Source: Holophagales bacterium
GTDB lineage: Bacteria > Acidobacteriota > Holophagae > Holophagales > Holophagaceae
Assembly (NCBI GenBank): GCA_031256155.1
Contig: JAIRRD010000260.1
Span: 1-7,075, forward strand
Direction: 5' to 3'
DNA length: 7,075 nucleotides
Both the position numbers and the translations under genes were made by a program. Of the stretch, positions 1 to 6,646 are shown piece by piece (the first letter of the stretch is position 1; each line of letters opens with the position of its first letter). Under the pieces are notes generated by a model. It worked only from the letters and a program-made list of their open reading frames with translations. It was not told the origin of the DNA and did no database searches.

Positions 1-995
1 AATTTGGTCCATTGCGCGCTGATTTACAGACCGGATTACGTTTTACGAAGTATGGCGCTGTTCTTTTGGATTCGAATTCGAATACTGAATCCCCGAACAC
101 GACTACTCCAAGCTTAACAGATGACCCAAATTTTGACCCATTTAGAGTGGAAGGACCGCCAACCCAGCGGTGGCTTGCTTCCAGCCGCCTTCAATTTTCA
201 GGTCCACAAATTGGCAAGAGTTTCTTAGACAATAAAGTAGCTAGGTATTCAGGCGATATTAAACATATTTTAGAACCTGTCATTGCTTTTACTTTTAATA
301 CAAAAAATGGACTGACGGGTATATTCCCCAGATTTGACGAAACGGATACAAACCCTGGTGTGAGGAATAGCGTTGTAGGTGAACGCAGCGTTGAGTTTAT
401 GATAAAGCAGCATCTTTTCGGCAGGCCGGATTCTAATAGTACATACATACATATTGCTCGAGCAAACTTGTCAATAAAGTACCATTTTGATTCCTTTATC
501 TCACCCGGTGGTAAAATAAAGCAAGGCTGGACTTCTATTAAAAGCGATATAGACATTGAACCCAGCCGTAATTTACGATTAAGTTATAAGTATTTGGACT
601 CGGAAGGCAGTACAGACAGATCAATATCGACTGATTTGGCATTAAGAGAGTCAACTCGGTTTAATTTAGCATTTTTTACTGCCGGAATAAATCAGTTGCA
701 TATAAGGCAGCGTGGTATCAAGACTGGCGGATTGCATTGTATGTTGGATGACAAATTGCGCTTTCAATTTGAAGTAAATTATGATTTTGAAAGGAAAACC
801 TTTACTCAAAGTCAAGTAGCGCTAGCCTATGTTGGCCCATGTGTTGCTTATAGCATCAGATATTATCATATAGCCATTTCAGGCATAACTTTGCTCGGAA
901 AAGAAGACAGAGTTGATTTTGCGCTTAACTTGAGAAATTTGGGTGAGTTGTTTTCATCTGAAATAGGGGGCATGTTCTCTAAGTTGTTCAAGTAA
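1..995 (+). CDS. lptD: LPS-assembly outer-membrane protein LptD, C-terminal part (5' truncated by window edge)
   Basis: LptD is the outer-membrane beta-barrel that, plugged by lipoprotein LptE, inserts lipopolysaccharide into the outer leaflet. The frame is open to the left edge (first whole codon at base 3, reading FGPLRADL), so the TTG at base 12 is not the real start; about 330 codons of the barrel end are seen, stopping with TAA at 993-995. Numbering from base 12, LptD-like stretches are HILEPVIAFTF (85-95, compare the family's R-H-x-L-E-P block), NSVVGERSVEFMIKQHLFGR (119-138, compare N-x-L-x-x-G-L-x-x-R-L), ANLSIKYHFD (151-160) and DIDIEPSRNLRLSYKY (179-194), with alternating beta strands after that. 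The C-terminal GPCVAYSIRYY (275-285) sits where Enterobacteria have a Cys-Cys pair, but only one Cys (277) is present; a second Cys lies at 243. The gene is visibly more AT-rich than its neighbours. The assignment rests on motif recall; another LptD-superfamily barrel is the alternative. Confidence 0.75.
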   Translation, partial: FGPLRADLQTGLRFTKYGAVLLDSNSNTESPNTTTPSLTDDPNFDPFRVEGPPTQRWLASSRLQFSGPQIGKSFLDNKVARYSGDIKHILEPVIAFTFNTKNGLTGIFPRFDETDTNPGVRNSVVGERSVEFMIKQHLFGRPDSNSTYIHIARANLSIKYHFDSFISPGGKIKQGWTSIKSDIDIEPSRNLRLSYKYLDSEGSTDRSISTDLALRESTRFNLAFFTAGINQLHIRQRGIKTGGLHCMLDDKLRFQFEVNYDFERKTFTQSQVALAYVGPCVAYSIRYYHIAISGITLLGKEDRVDFALNLRNLGELFSSEIGGMFSKLFK

Positions 996-1032
996 TATAG
1001 TCAAAGAATTGTACAATGTTACAAAGAGTTGT

Positions 1033-3054
1033 TCAATTGGAATCGCTATGTTTTTTGTCGTTTGACATTCCTTTCAGCCAGGATTCATCTCTGATGGGAA
1101 TGTTAAACTCCTGCGCTTTTTCCAGCTTGCTGCCGGTTTTTTCGCCTGCTATCAGTACAGTGGTTTTTCGGGATACGCTGCCTTTAACTTTTGCACCGAG
1201 TTTTACCAGTAAGTTCTCGGCTTCTTCGCGTGAGAGTGTCGGCAGAGTCCCTGTGACAACTGCTGTCTGACCGGACAGAGGCAAGTCATTAGCTGTTTTA
1301 GGTGCGGGTTTTTCAGGGATTATTCCCAAATTCGATAACTGGGCCGGGAGACAGGGGTGCCTTTGAAAATAATCTTTGAGTACCCGCGCGATTTTCGGAC
1401 CTATCTCGCCAACCGAAAGCAAGGCTGTATCTTCCGCGCTCCATAAACTTTCAAGACTTCCAAAAGCCTGGGCTAGATTTTCCGCCGTTTTAGCACCAAT
1501 AAAGGGAATACCTAAAGCGTGTATCCACCGCCACAGAGGTTTGACTTTTGCGTCTGCAAGAGACTGCATGAAATTCCGGGCACTTTTTTTTGCCATGCGT
1601 TCCATTGATGATAAAAAGACAATGCTTTGAATCGGCTCTTTGAGAAGACCTAGTATTTCCCAAGGGTGGTTAAAACGCTGAGACGCAACAAGCTGATCCA
1701 CAAGTGCGTCGCCCAATCCCTCTATATCCAGTGCGTTTTTTGAGCCGAAATGGCGCAGTCTGGCCTGAAATTTGGCAGGACATTCATCGTTCTGACATCG
1801 TATAGCGACTTCGTCTTCTGTGTCCTTACCCACAGTGCCGGAACAAATCGGACATGCGGGGGGCATTTCAGGTGCAATGGCATCATCGGGAACTGTGTCC
1901 GGCACAACAGCAACCACTTTGGGTATTACGTCCCCGCCCTTTTCCAGAAAGACCTTGCACCCAATATATGCGCCAAGGCGTTTCAACTCATCGAAATTAT
2001 GAAGCGTGGCCCGCCTTACCGTTGACCCTGCGAGTTCAATAGGCTCAAGTTCGGCAACGGGTGTGAGTCTGCCTGAACGGCCCACCTGCCAGGTAATGCC
2101 AATCAGTGTGGATGTAATTTGTGTCGCGGGATACTTAAAAGCAATCGCCCATCTGGGGGCGCGATCCGTATTGCCAAGAATTTGCTGATATTCGGCTTGC
2201 TGTATTTTAATGACAATCCCATCTGTATCAAACGGGAGCTTTAATCTCGCGTCCTGCTGGGTGTCAATGAAGGGGATGATTTTTTCCATGCCACCCTCAA
2301 TTTTGGCCGGCATGGACGCAAATCCCCACTTTGATAGATTAAGCATAGCTTCCGCATGGTCGTTGGCTTCCAGTAATTGCCAGGGCATAAATTGAAGTCT
2401 GCGGGCTGCCACTTCGCGGCTGTCCAATAGTTTCATGGTTCCACTGGCTGCGTTTCGCGGGTTGGCAAATCTCTGCTCGCCCCTTGCGTCCCTTTCAGTA
2501 TTTAACTCTTCCCAGCGCTTGCGGGATAAAAATACTTCACCGCGCACCTCGGCAGTTTCAGGTGCGTTCATAGGAAGCTCCAGGGGGATGTCGGCAATGG
2601 CTCTGGCGTTTTCTGTGACATCTTCGCCAGTTTCTCCATCGCCTCTGGTTATTGCCCTTACCAACATGCGTCCTTCGTAGCGTAGAGCCAGACTCAGGCC
2701 GTCCACTTTTAAATCCGCACAATACAGGGGTACCGCGTCCGCAGGCAGTCCGCGCTTTACACGACCCTCCCAGTTCCGCATATCTTCTTCGGAATATGCG
2801 TTGTCCAAACTCAACATGGGCGTTCTGTGTCCAACTTTGTCAAATTTGTCCAGCGGGGGAACACCCACCCTGTTTGTGGGGCTGTTTGGGTCTGCAAGAA
2901 GCGGATAATCTGCCTCCAGTTGACGCAACTCGCGCTCCAGTGTGTCGTATTCGGCATCAGAAATTACAGGCTGATCCAGAATATAATAACGTCGCCGATG
3001 CTCCAGAACCTGATCTGATAAGTATTTCATGCGTATGGCGATATCTATGTCCAT
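1033..3054 (-). CDS. ligA: NAD+-dependent DNA ligase LigA
   Basis: LigA seals 3'-OH/5'-phosphate nicks in duplex DNA during replication and repair, using NAD+ to adenylate itself. At 673 aa it has full family length (E. coli 671) and every domain in order. Domain Ia (1-70) has the NMN-binding set YY...SDAEYD (23-37). The nucleotidyltransferase domain has the adenylated Lys116 in ADLKVDG (113-119), RGDGETGEDVTENA (137-150), Glu173 in RGEVF, NPRNAASGT (198-206), Lys283 in DGIVIKI and Lys307 in RWAIAFKYP. The OB fold contains TWQVGRSGRLTPVAELEP (321-338). The zinc finger is Cys401, Cys404, Cys420, Cys425. Helix-hairpin-helix repeats fill about 440-575 and a BRCT domain about 591-663. The residue two before the catalytic Lys is Asp114, where E. 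coli has Glu. The start at 3054 places the Ia motif one residue from its E. coli position; Met9 (codon at 3028-3030) is an alternative. Neither start has a clear Shine-Dalgarno. It is convergent with lptD (37-base gap) and divergent from the TPR gene (9-base gap). Confidence 0.97.
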   Translation of the reverse strand: MDIDIAIRMKYLSDQVLEHRRRYYILDQPVISDAEYDTLERELRQLEADYPLLADPNSPTNRVGVPPLDKFDKVGHRTPMLSLDNAYSEEDMRNWEGRVKRGLPADAVPLYCADLKVDGLSLALRYEGRMLVRAITRGDGETGEDVTENARAIADIPLELPMNAPETAEVRGEVFLSRKRWEELNTERDARGEQRFANPRNAASGTMKLLDSREVAARRLQFMPWQLLEANDHAEAMLNLSKWGFASMPAKIEGGMEKIIPFIDTQQDARLKLPFDTDGIVIKIQQAEYQQILGNTDRAPRWAIAFKYPATQITSTLIGITWQVGRSGRLTPVAELEPIELAGSTVRRATLHNFDELKRLGAYIGCKVFLEKGGDVIPKVVAVVPDTVPDDAIAPEMPPACPICSGTVGKDTEDEVAIRCQNDECPAKFQARLRHFGSKNALDIEGLGDALVDQLVASQRFNHPWEILGLLKEPIQSIVFLSSMERMAKKSARNFMQSLADAKVKPLWRWIHALGIPFIGAKTAENLAQAFGSLESLWSAEDTALLSVGEIGPKIARVLKDYFQRHPCLPAQLSNLGIIPEKPAPKTANDLPLSGQTAVVTGTLPTLSREEAENLLVKLGAKVKGSVSRKTTVLIAGEKTGSKLEKAQEFNIPIRDESWLKGMSNDKKHSDSN

Positions 3055-3063
3055 GCTGTTTCA

Positions 3064-4161
3064 GTGTACCATATTTTCATGTTATCACTGTGCGCGATAC
3101 CCACACTTTGCTTTTTGCTTGGCGCTCAAAAGGCGGCATATCAACCCCGTGTTGATTTGGATCAGGGGCGTTTTTTAAAGGTTTTGGCTGATGCCGATGC
3201 CAGGCTTAACAAAAATGACGATGACGCATTGGCCTGGGCGGCAAAATCGCAGGCTCTCAATGCGCTGATGAGGCTTGATGAGGCAGAAGATGCGATGCTG
3301 CAAGCGCTCAAATTACAGCCGAACTTGCCGGAGGCGCTCATGGCACGGGGTATGGTAAAAGCCAGTAAGGCGCTGCAGCAGAGAAATCTGGGTAGTTTGT
3401 TCATGGTCTCCCAGGCAATGAATGATTTGAGAAGTGCGGTAAAAAATGACCCCAATTACGCTTTGGCCTGGATGACACTTGGTCTTGGCTATCAGCAACT
3501 GCCCGGCCCTTTGGGCGGTTCCACAAAGAAAGCGCTGGAGTGCGCGGATCAATTAAAGCGTATTCAACCTGCCAGAGGCGATTTGCTACAAGCTCAGATT
3601 CTGTCTATGGACGGTAAATGGAATGAGGCGGAACCCATTTTTAAACGGGCATTGGATGCGGCACCTGGCGATCCTGGAATTGTCACCGGCTATCTCGACG
3701 AACTTGGGGAAAAAAACGCCGGAAAGGCACTTGGGGAAACAGTGCAAAAACAAAAACTGGCTGTCGAAGCAATGCGCTTACTGCCACGCATCCGTACGCG
3801 GGCCAGAGGTGTTGAAGCCGTTAGCCTGGCTCTGCTGAACGCTGGTCAGGATGAGGATTCCTGGAAAGTTGCGCTCAATGCGCTGCTTGACGTTGACGCG
3901 CCTAGCATCATCAGGCTCCAACTGGGTAAAGTGGCGGCACGGACGGGACTTCACACCAAAGAAGGATTGGCATTTCTGGAACAAGCGGCCAAAGAGCCGA
4001 TGGAGGGCGGAACGGGTGGCTACGCTACGCTACACTGGCGGCGGGGTCAAATATTAAAAAAGCTTGGCCGCCTTGATGAAGCCCGTAACGCCGCTAAAAA
4101 AGCGCTCAGCTATGACTACAACCACCGCGGTGCCAAGGAACTGTTAAATGAGCTTGGATAA
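3064..4161 (+). CDS. Probable exported or membrane-anchored tetratricopeptide-repeat (TPR) protein, function unknown
   Basis: A 365-aa TPR protein; TPRs are helical-pair scaffolds that bind protein partners, and no catalytic motif is visible. Residues 6-21 (MLSLCAIPTLCFLLGA) are hydrophobic, suggesting a signal peptide or N-terminal anchor, but the n-region lacks Lys/Arg and there is no proper lipobox before Cys10 or Cys16. TPR-like units lie at about 54-87 (ALAWAAKSQALNALMRLDEA), 88-131 (with an insertion between its two helices), 132-170 (interrupted by the loop LPGPLGGS, 146-153), 172-204 (GKWNEAEPIFKRALDAAPGD) and 318-353 (LGRLDEARNAAKKALSYDYN). The segment 205-315 is helical-looking but degenerate. 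The GTG at 3064 is the first start-type codon after the in-frame stop at 3019; ATG at 3079 gives 360 aa with the same hydrophobic N-terminus and may be the true start. Neither has an evident Shine-Dalgarno. It lies 51 bases before rnr on the same strand, so co-transcription is likely; a role in RNA decay or the envelope would be speculation. Confidence 0.8.
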   Translation: MYHIFMLSLCAIPTLCFLLGAQKAAYQPRVDLDQGRFLKVLADADARLNKNDDDALAWAAKSQALNALMRLDEAEDAMLQALKLQPNLPEALMARGMVKASKALQQRNLGSLFMVSQAMNDLRSAVKNDPNYALAWMTLGLGYQQLPGPLGGSTKKALECADQLKRIQPARGDLLQAQILSMDGKWNEAEPIFKRALDAAPGDPGIVTGYLDELGEKNAGKALGETVQKQKLAVEAMRLLPRIRTRARGVEAVSLALLNAGQDEDSWKVALNALLDVDAPSIIRLQLGKVAARTGLHTKEGLAFLEQAAKEPMEGGTGGYATLHWRRGQILKKLGRLDEARNAAKKALSYDYNHRGAKELLNELG

Positions 4162-4202
4162 ACTCAGCAGCTCATACCCGCTTTCAAATTTCAAAATTGA
4201 AC

Positions 4203-4206
4203 GGAG
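4203..4206 (+). promoter_or_regulatory. Shine-Dalgarno sequence of rnr
   Basis: GGAG ends six bases before the GTG at 4213. This is the only strong ribosome binding site in the window, and it supports the GTG start over the ATG at 4225 four codons later, which would leave a long 18-base spacer. Confidence 0.6.
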
Positions 4207-4212
4207 CTTGAT

Positions 4213-6522
4213 GTGAGCCGCAGGATGCGCGACACGCGACATGACAGTCAACGGCGCGATCCTGACGTGCGGCGTGGGCGGAGTTCGACCGATGCGCTCA
4301 GGCAAGCGTCACCGGCGGCCAGGAGCAGCGGGACTATCAGTTTGCCTGTTTTTCGCCCATTTGAGAGCTTTGAAGCCACTTTTATGGGAATGGCGGAGGG
4401 GTCCGGGGGATTTATACGGCCAGCCGGATTTCACAAATCTGACGGTATGGATATGTTTGTGGATTGGAGGGATGCGCAAGGCGCTATAAATGGGGACAAA
4501 GTTAAAGCTGAGGCTGTGGGGTCAGGATTTGACGGTCGTCAGCGTGGAAGGGTCATTAGTGTCATTGCCCGAACAGACGCTCCTGTGCCGGCATCGCTTC
4601 AAAAGAAATCATGGGGCTGGCGTGCGCTACCGCTTGACCCTCGGATGCAGCAGGTTATATCTGTCCCGCCGACTGATTTGGCCTCTGAAGGTGATATTGT
4701 CACCGTCCTGCTGGAGGCAGACCCCACATTGTCTCAACTGAGAGGCAGAGTCGCTGCACGTCTGGGCAGACCTACGGATTTAAAAATTGAAAATCGCCTG
4801 ACCGCAGCTATGTTTCGCATCAGGACTGAATTTAACAGCGCTGTTATGGACGAGATGGCACCATTCCCAACACAGATACCTGAAGAATGGACTAAGGGCA
4901 GAGAAGATTTGCGCGATTTGACCACTGTCACGGTTGACCCGCCTACTGCAAAAGACTATGACGATGCCATCAGTCTGGAGTGCCTGCCCGCCGAAGAGGG
5001 CGGCGGATGGATACTGGGTGTCCATATAGCGGATGTAAGCCACTACGTCACTGAAAACGGACCGTTGGATCAGGAAGCCCAACTGCGCGGGACATCGGTC
5101 TATTTTCCGGACGAGTGCATCCCTATGCTGCCTGACCGCTTGTCCGCTGAGTTGTGTTCATTGAAAGAGGGCGTTGACCGCTTGACTATGACGGCCTGGA
5201 TGACTATTTCGCCGGAACTGGAAATCATTGAGGCCCGCTTTACGGAAAGCGTCATCAGGAGCCGCCGCCGCTTGACTTATGACCAGGTGAAAAGTGCCTG
5301 TCTGAACCTGGATGCACGGACGCGGCGCGAGATAGGCGAAGATATATGTGAAATACTGGATCAGACTTTGGTGCTTTCACGCCGTCTGACAGAACAGCGA
5401 TTGGGACGGGGGGCGCTGAATCTGGACACTGAAGAAACTGAATTTATTTTTGACAGTGAGGGGCATCCGATGGATGCGCGGTGCTATGAACGACACGATG
5501 CCCACAGAATGATTGAAGAATTTATGCTTTTGGCCAATGAAGCCGTTGCTAAATACTTTAGCCGCCGAAAATGTCCGACTATATACCGCGTCCATGAAGA
5601 CCCGGATCCGCTAAAGCTGGAAATTTTCAAGAAATTGGCTCTCTCGCTGGGCTTGATGAGGCCTCAGGATCGTCCTACACCTGAATTGCTGAACGGTCTG
5701 TTGAATAAAATTCATGGAGGGCCGCTGGAAACCTTACTAAATACCATGCTGCTGAGAAGTTTGAAGAGAGCCGAATACAGAGCGGAGAATGTTGGACATT
5801 CCGGTCTGGCGCTGGATGATTATTTGCACTTTACCAGCCCAATCCGCCGCTACCCGGATTTGATTGTTCATCGCCTGCTCAGGCGCTCAATCAGAGGCGA
5901 TTTTTTTTCACCCGACCTTAAAGGCTATTTGGCAATACTCGCCAAGCGGGCCTCAGATTGTGAACAACTGGCAACCGAGGCGGAACGTGAAAATGACCGC
6001 TGGAAGACCTGCCTGCTGATGAAACCCAGGATAGGCGAAAAATTTTCCGGTATCATTCAGGGTTTTTCGCATAAAGCCGCCTTCATCCGTCTTGAAAGCC
6101 CATTTGTGGAGGTAGGTGTGCCGCTTGGTGCGCTGGGTGGCGATTTTTCTGTAGATGAGTACCGCACCAGGGCCACTGGTATGAGTGGACAAATTGAACT
6201 GTCCATAGGTACTCAGGTAATGGCTGAAATCACCTCCGTTGATGAGACTCTGCACCGTGTATCAGCCTGGATACTGGAGGCCAAAACCAGGGACGCGCAC
6301 GGAAAAACTATCACTTTTACACCATCTCTGACTGGCCCGGCGTCATTGAGAGAGGCCGATTTTGCAGAGCCGCATAAACCACGAGCAACACAGCGTAGCA
6401 CAAGGGCAAGGACTGCTGTCAATAAGTCAAAGGCTGGCACGCATCGGGCAAAGACTGAGGAACGCGATGCGATGCCAGGGGGCAAAGGAAAGAGCAAGCT
6501 GTCCAAGAGAAAATTGCTATAG
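4213..6522 (+). CDS. rnr: Ribonuclease R (RNB-family 3'-5' exoribonuclease)
   Basis: RNase R is a processive, Mg-dependent hydrolytic 3'-5' exoribonuclease that degrades structured RNA, including rRNA and mRNA fragments. The protein has 769 aa. Residues 1-48 are Arg-rich and low in complexity, with no visible helix-turn-helix. Cold-shock/OB domain 1 spans about 52-118 (GSGGFIRP, then DMFVDW and INGDKV) and domain 2 about 135-205. The RNB catalytic domain spans about 231-560: DLRDLTTVTVDPPTAKDYDD carries the metal-binding Asp242, Asp248, Asp250 and Asp251, followed by HIADVSHYV (271-279), RGTSVYFP (292-299, with the base-stacking Tyr297), IPMLPDRLSAELCSL (303-317) and the hallmark DYLHFTSPIRRYPDLIVHR (536-554), whose Arg545/Arg546 contact RNA. 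An S1 domain follows at about 606-690. The tail, about 695-769, is Lys/Arg-rich, as in other RNase R proteins. All key residues are present, so it should be active. The fused S1 domain, length and Tyr/Arg set fit RNase R better than RNase II. It is probably co-transcribed with the TPR gene. Confidence 0.96.
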   Translation: MSRRMRDTRHDSQRRDPDVRRGRSSTDALRQASPAARSSGTISLPVFRPFESFEATFMGMAEGSGGFIRPAGFHKSDGMDMFVDWRDAQGAINGDKVKAEAVGSGFDGRQRGRVISVIARTDAPVPASLQKKSWGWRALPLDPRMQQVISVPPTDLASEGDIVTVLLEADPTLSQLRGRVAARLGRPTDLKIENRLTAAMFRIRTEFNSAVMDEMAPFPTQIPEEWTKGREDLRDLTTVTVDPPTAKDYDDAISLECLPAEEGGGWILGVHIADVSHYVTENGPLDQEAQLRGTSVYFPDECIPMLPDRLSAELCSLKEGVDRLTMTAWMTISPELEIIEARFTESVIRSRRRLTYDQVKSACLNLDARTRREIGEDICEILDQTLVLSRRLTEQRLGRGALNLDTEETEFIFDSEGHPMDARCYERHDAHRMIEEFMLLANEAVAKYFSRRKCPTIYRVHEDPDPLKLEIFKKLALSLGLMRPQDRPTPELLNGLLNKIHGGPLETLLNTMLLRSLKRAEYRAENVGHSGLALDDYLHFTSPIRRYPDLIVHRLLRRSIRGDFFSPDLKGYLAILAKRASDCEQLATEAERENDRWKTCLLMKPRIGEKFSGIIQGFSHKAAFIRLESPFVEVGVPLGALGGDFSVDEYRTRATGMSGQIELSIGTQVMAEITSVDETLHRVSAWILEAKTRDAHGKTITFTPSLTGPASLREADFAEPHKPRATQRSTRARTAVNKSKAGTHRAKTEERDAMPGGKGKSKLSKRKLL

Positions 6523-6646
6523 CAATTCCATGTGAAATGTGCCATTAACATAGAATGAAGTTTGGCGGTATGGCGAGGCATATTTCGAGGGTTCAGTTGA
6601 AATAAAATTGTGAACCAACAAAGAAAATATTGAATAGAGATTATCT
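6523..6646. other. rnr-murB intergenic region
   Basis: These 124 bases have no coding potential on the plus strand. They contain the right part of a 16-base perfect palindrome that starts inside rnr (6512-6527), a 6-bp inverted pair (GGTTCA at 6590-6595, TGAACC at 6611-6616, 15-base loop) and a possible -10 box. No GC-rich stem followed by a T run is present, so transcription reading through from rnr into murB cannot be excluded. Confidence 0.5.
6603..6608 (+). promoter_or_regulatory. Candidate -10 box for murB
   Basis: TAAAAT matches five of six bases of the sigma-70 -10 consensus and lies in an AT-rich stretch. Transcription would start near 6615, giving a leader of about 30 bases before the murB ATG. 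No good -35 hexamer stands 16-18 bases upstream, so this is weak. The box lies inside the loop of the 6590-6616 inverted pair, which could suggest an operator, but that is inference. Confidence 0.22.

Noticed and set aside
191..556. 121-codon minus-strand frame inside the lptD-like gene
   Set aside because: It lies opposite the LptD motifs and resembles no protein I recognise; stop-poor antisense is enough to explain it.
996..1032. Bidirectional terminator between the convergent lptD and ligA genes
   Set aside because: I saw no GC-rich stem followed by a T run on either strand in the 37-base gap.
2652..3155. 167-codon plus-strand open frame crossing the ligA start and the TPR gene start
   Set aside because: It is antisense to well-supported ligA codons and overlaps the TPR gene in another frame; it shows no recognisable motif and has Cys/Pro-rich composition typical of a shadow frame.
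4148..4175. Inverted pair ATGAGCT (4148-4154) / AGCTCAT (4169-4175) at the TPR stop codon as a terminator
   Set aside because: A 7-bp stem with a 14-base loop and no T run; too weak for a rho-independent terminator, and close spacing to rnr argues for read-through.
4183..4201. AT-rich imperfect inverted repeat just before the rnr ribosome binding site
   Set aside because: Its arms TTCAAATTT and AAAATTGAA have one mismatch and a one-base loop, so no realistic hairpin of useful stability forms.
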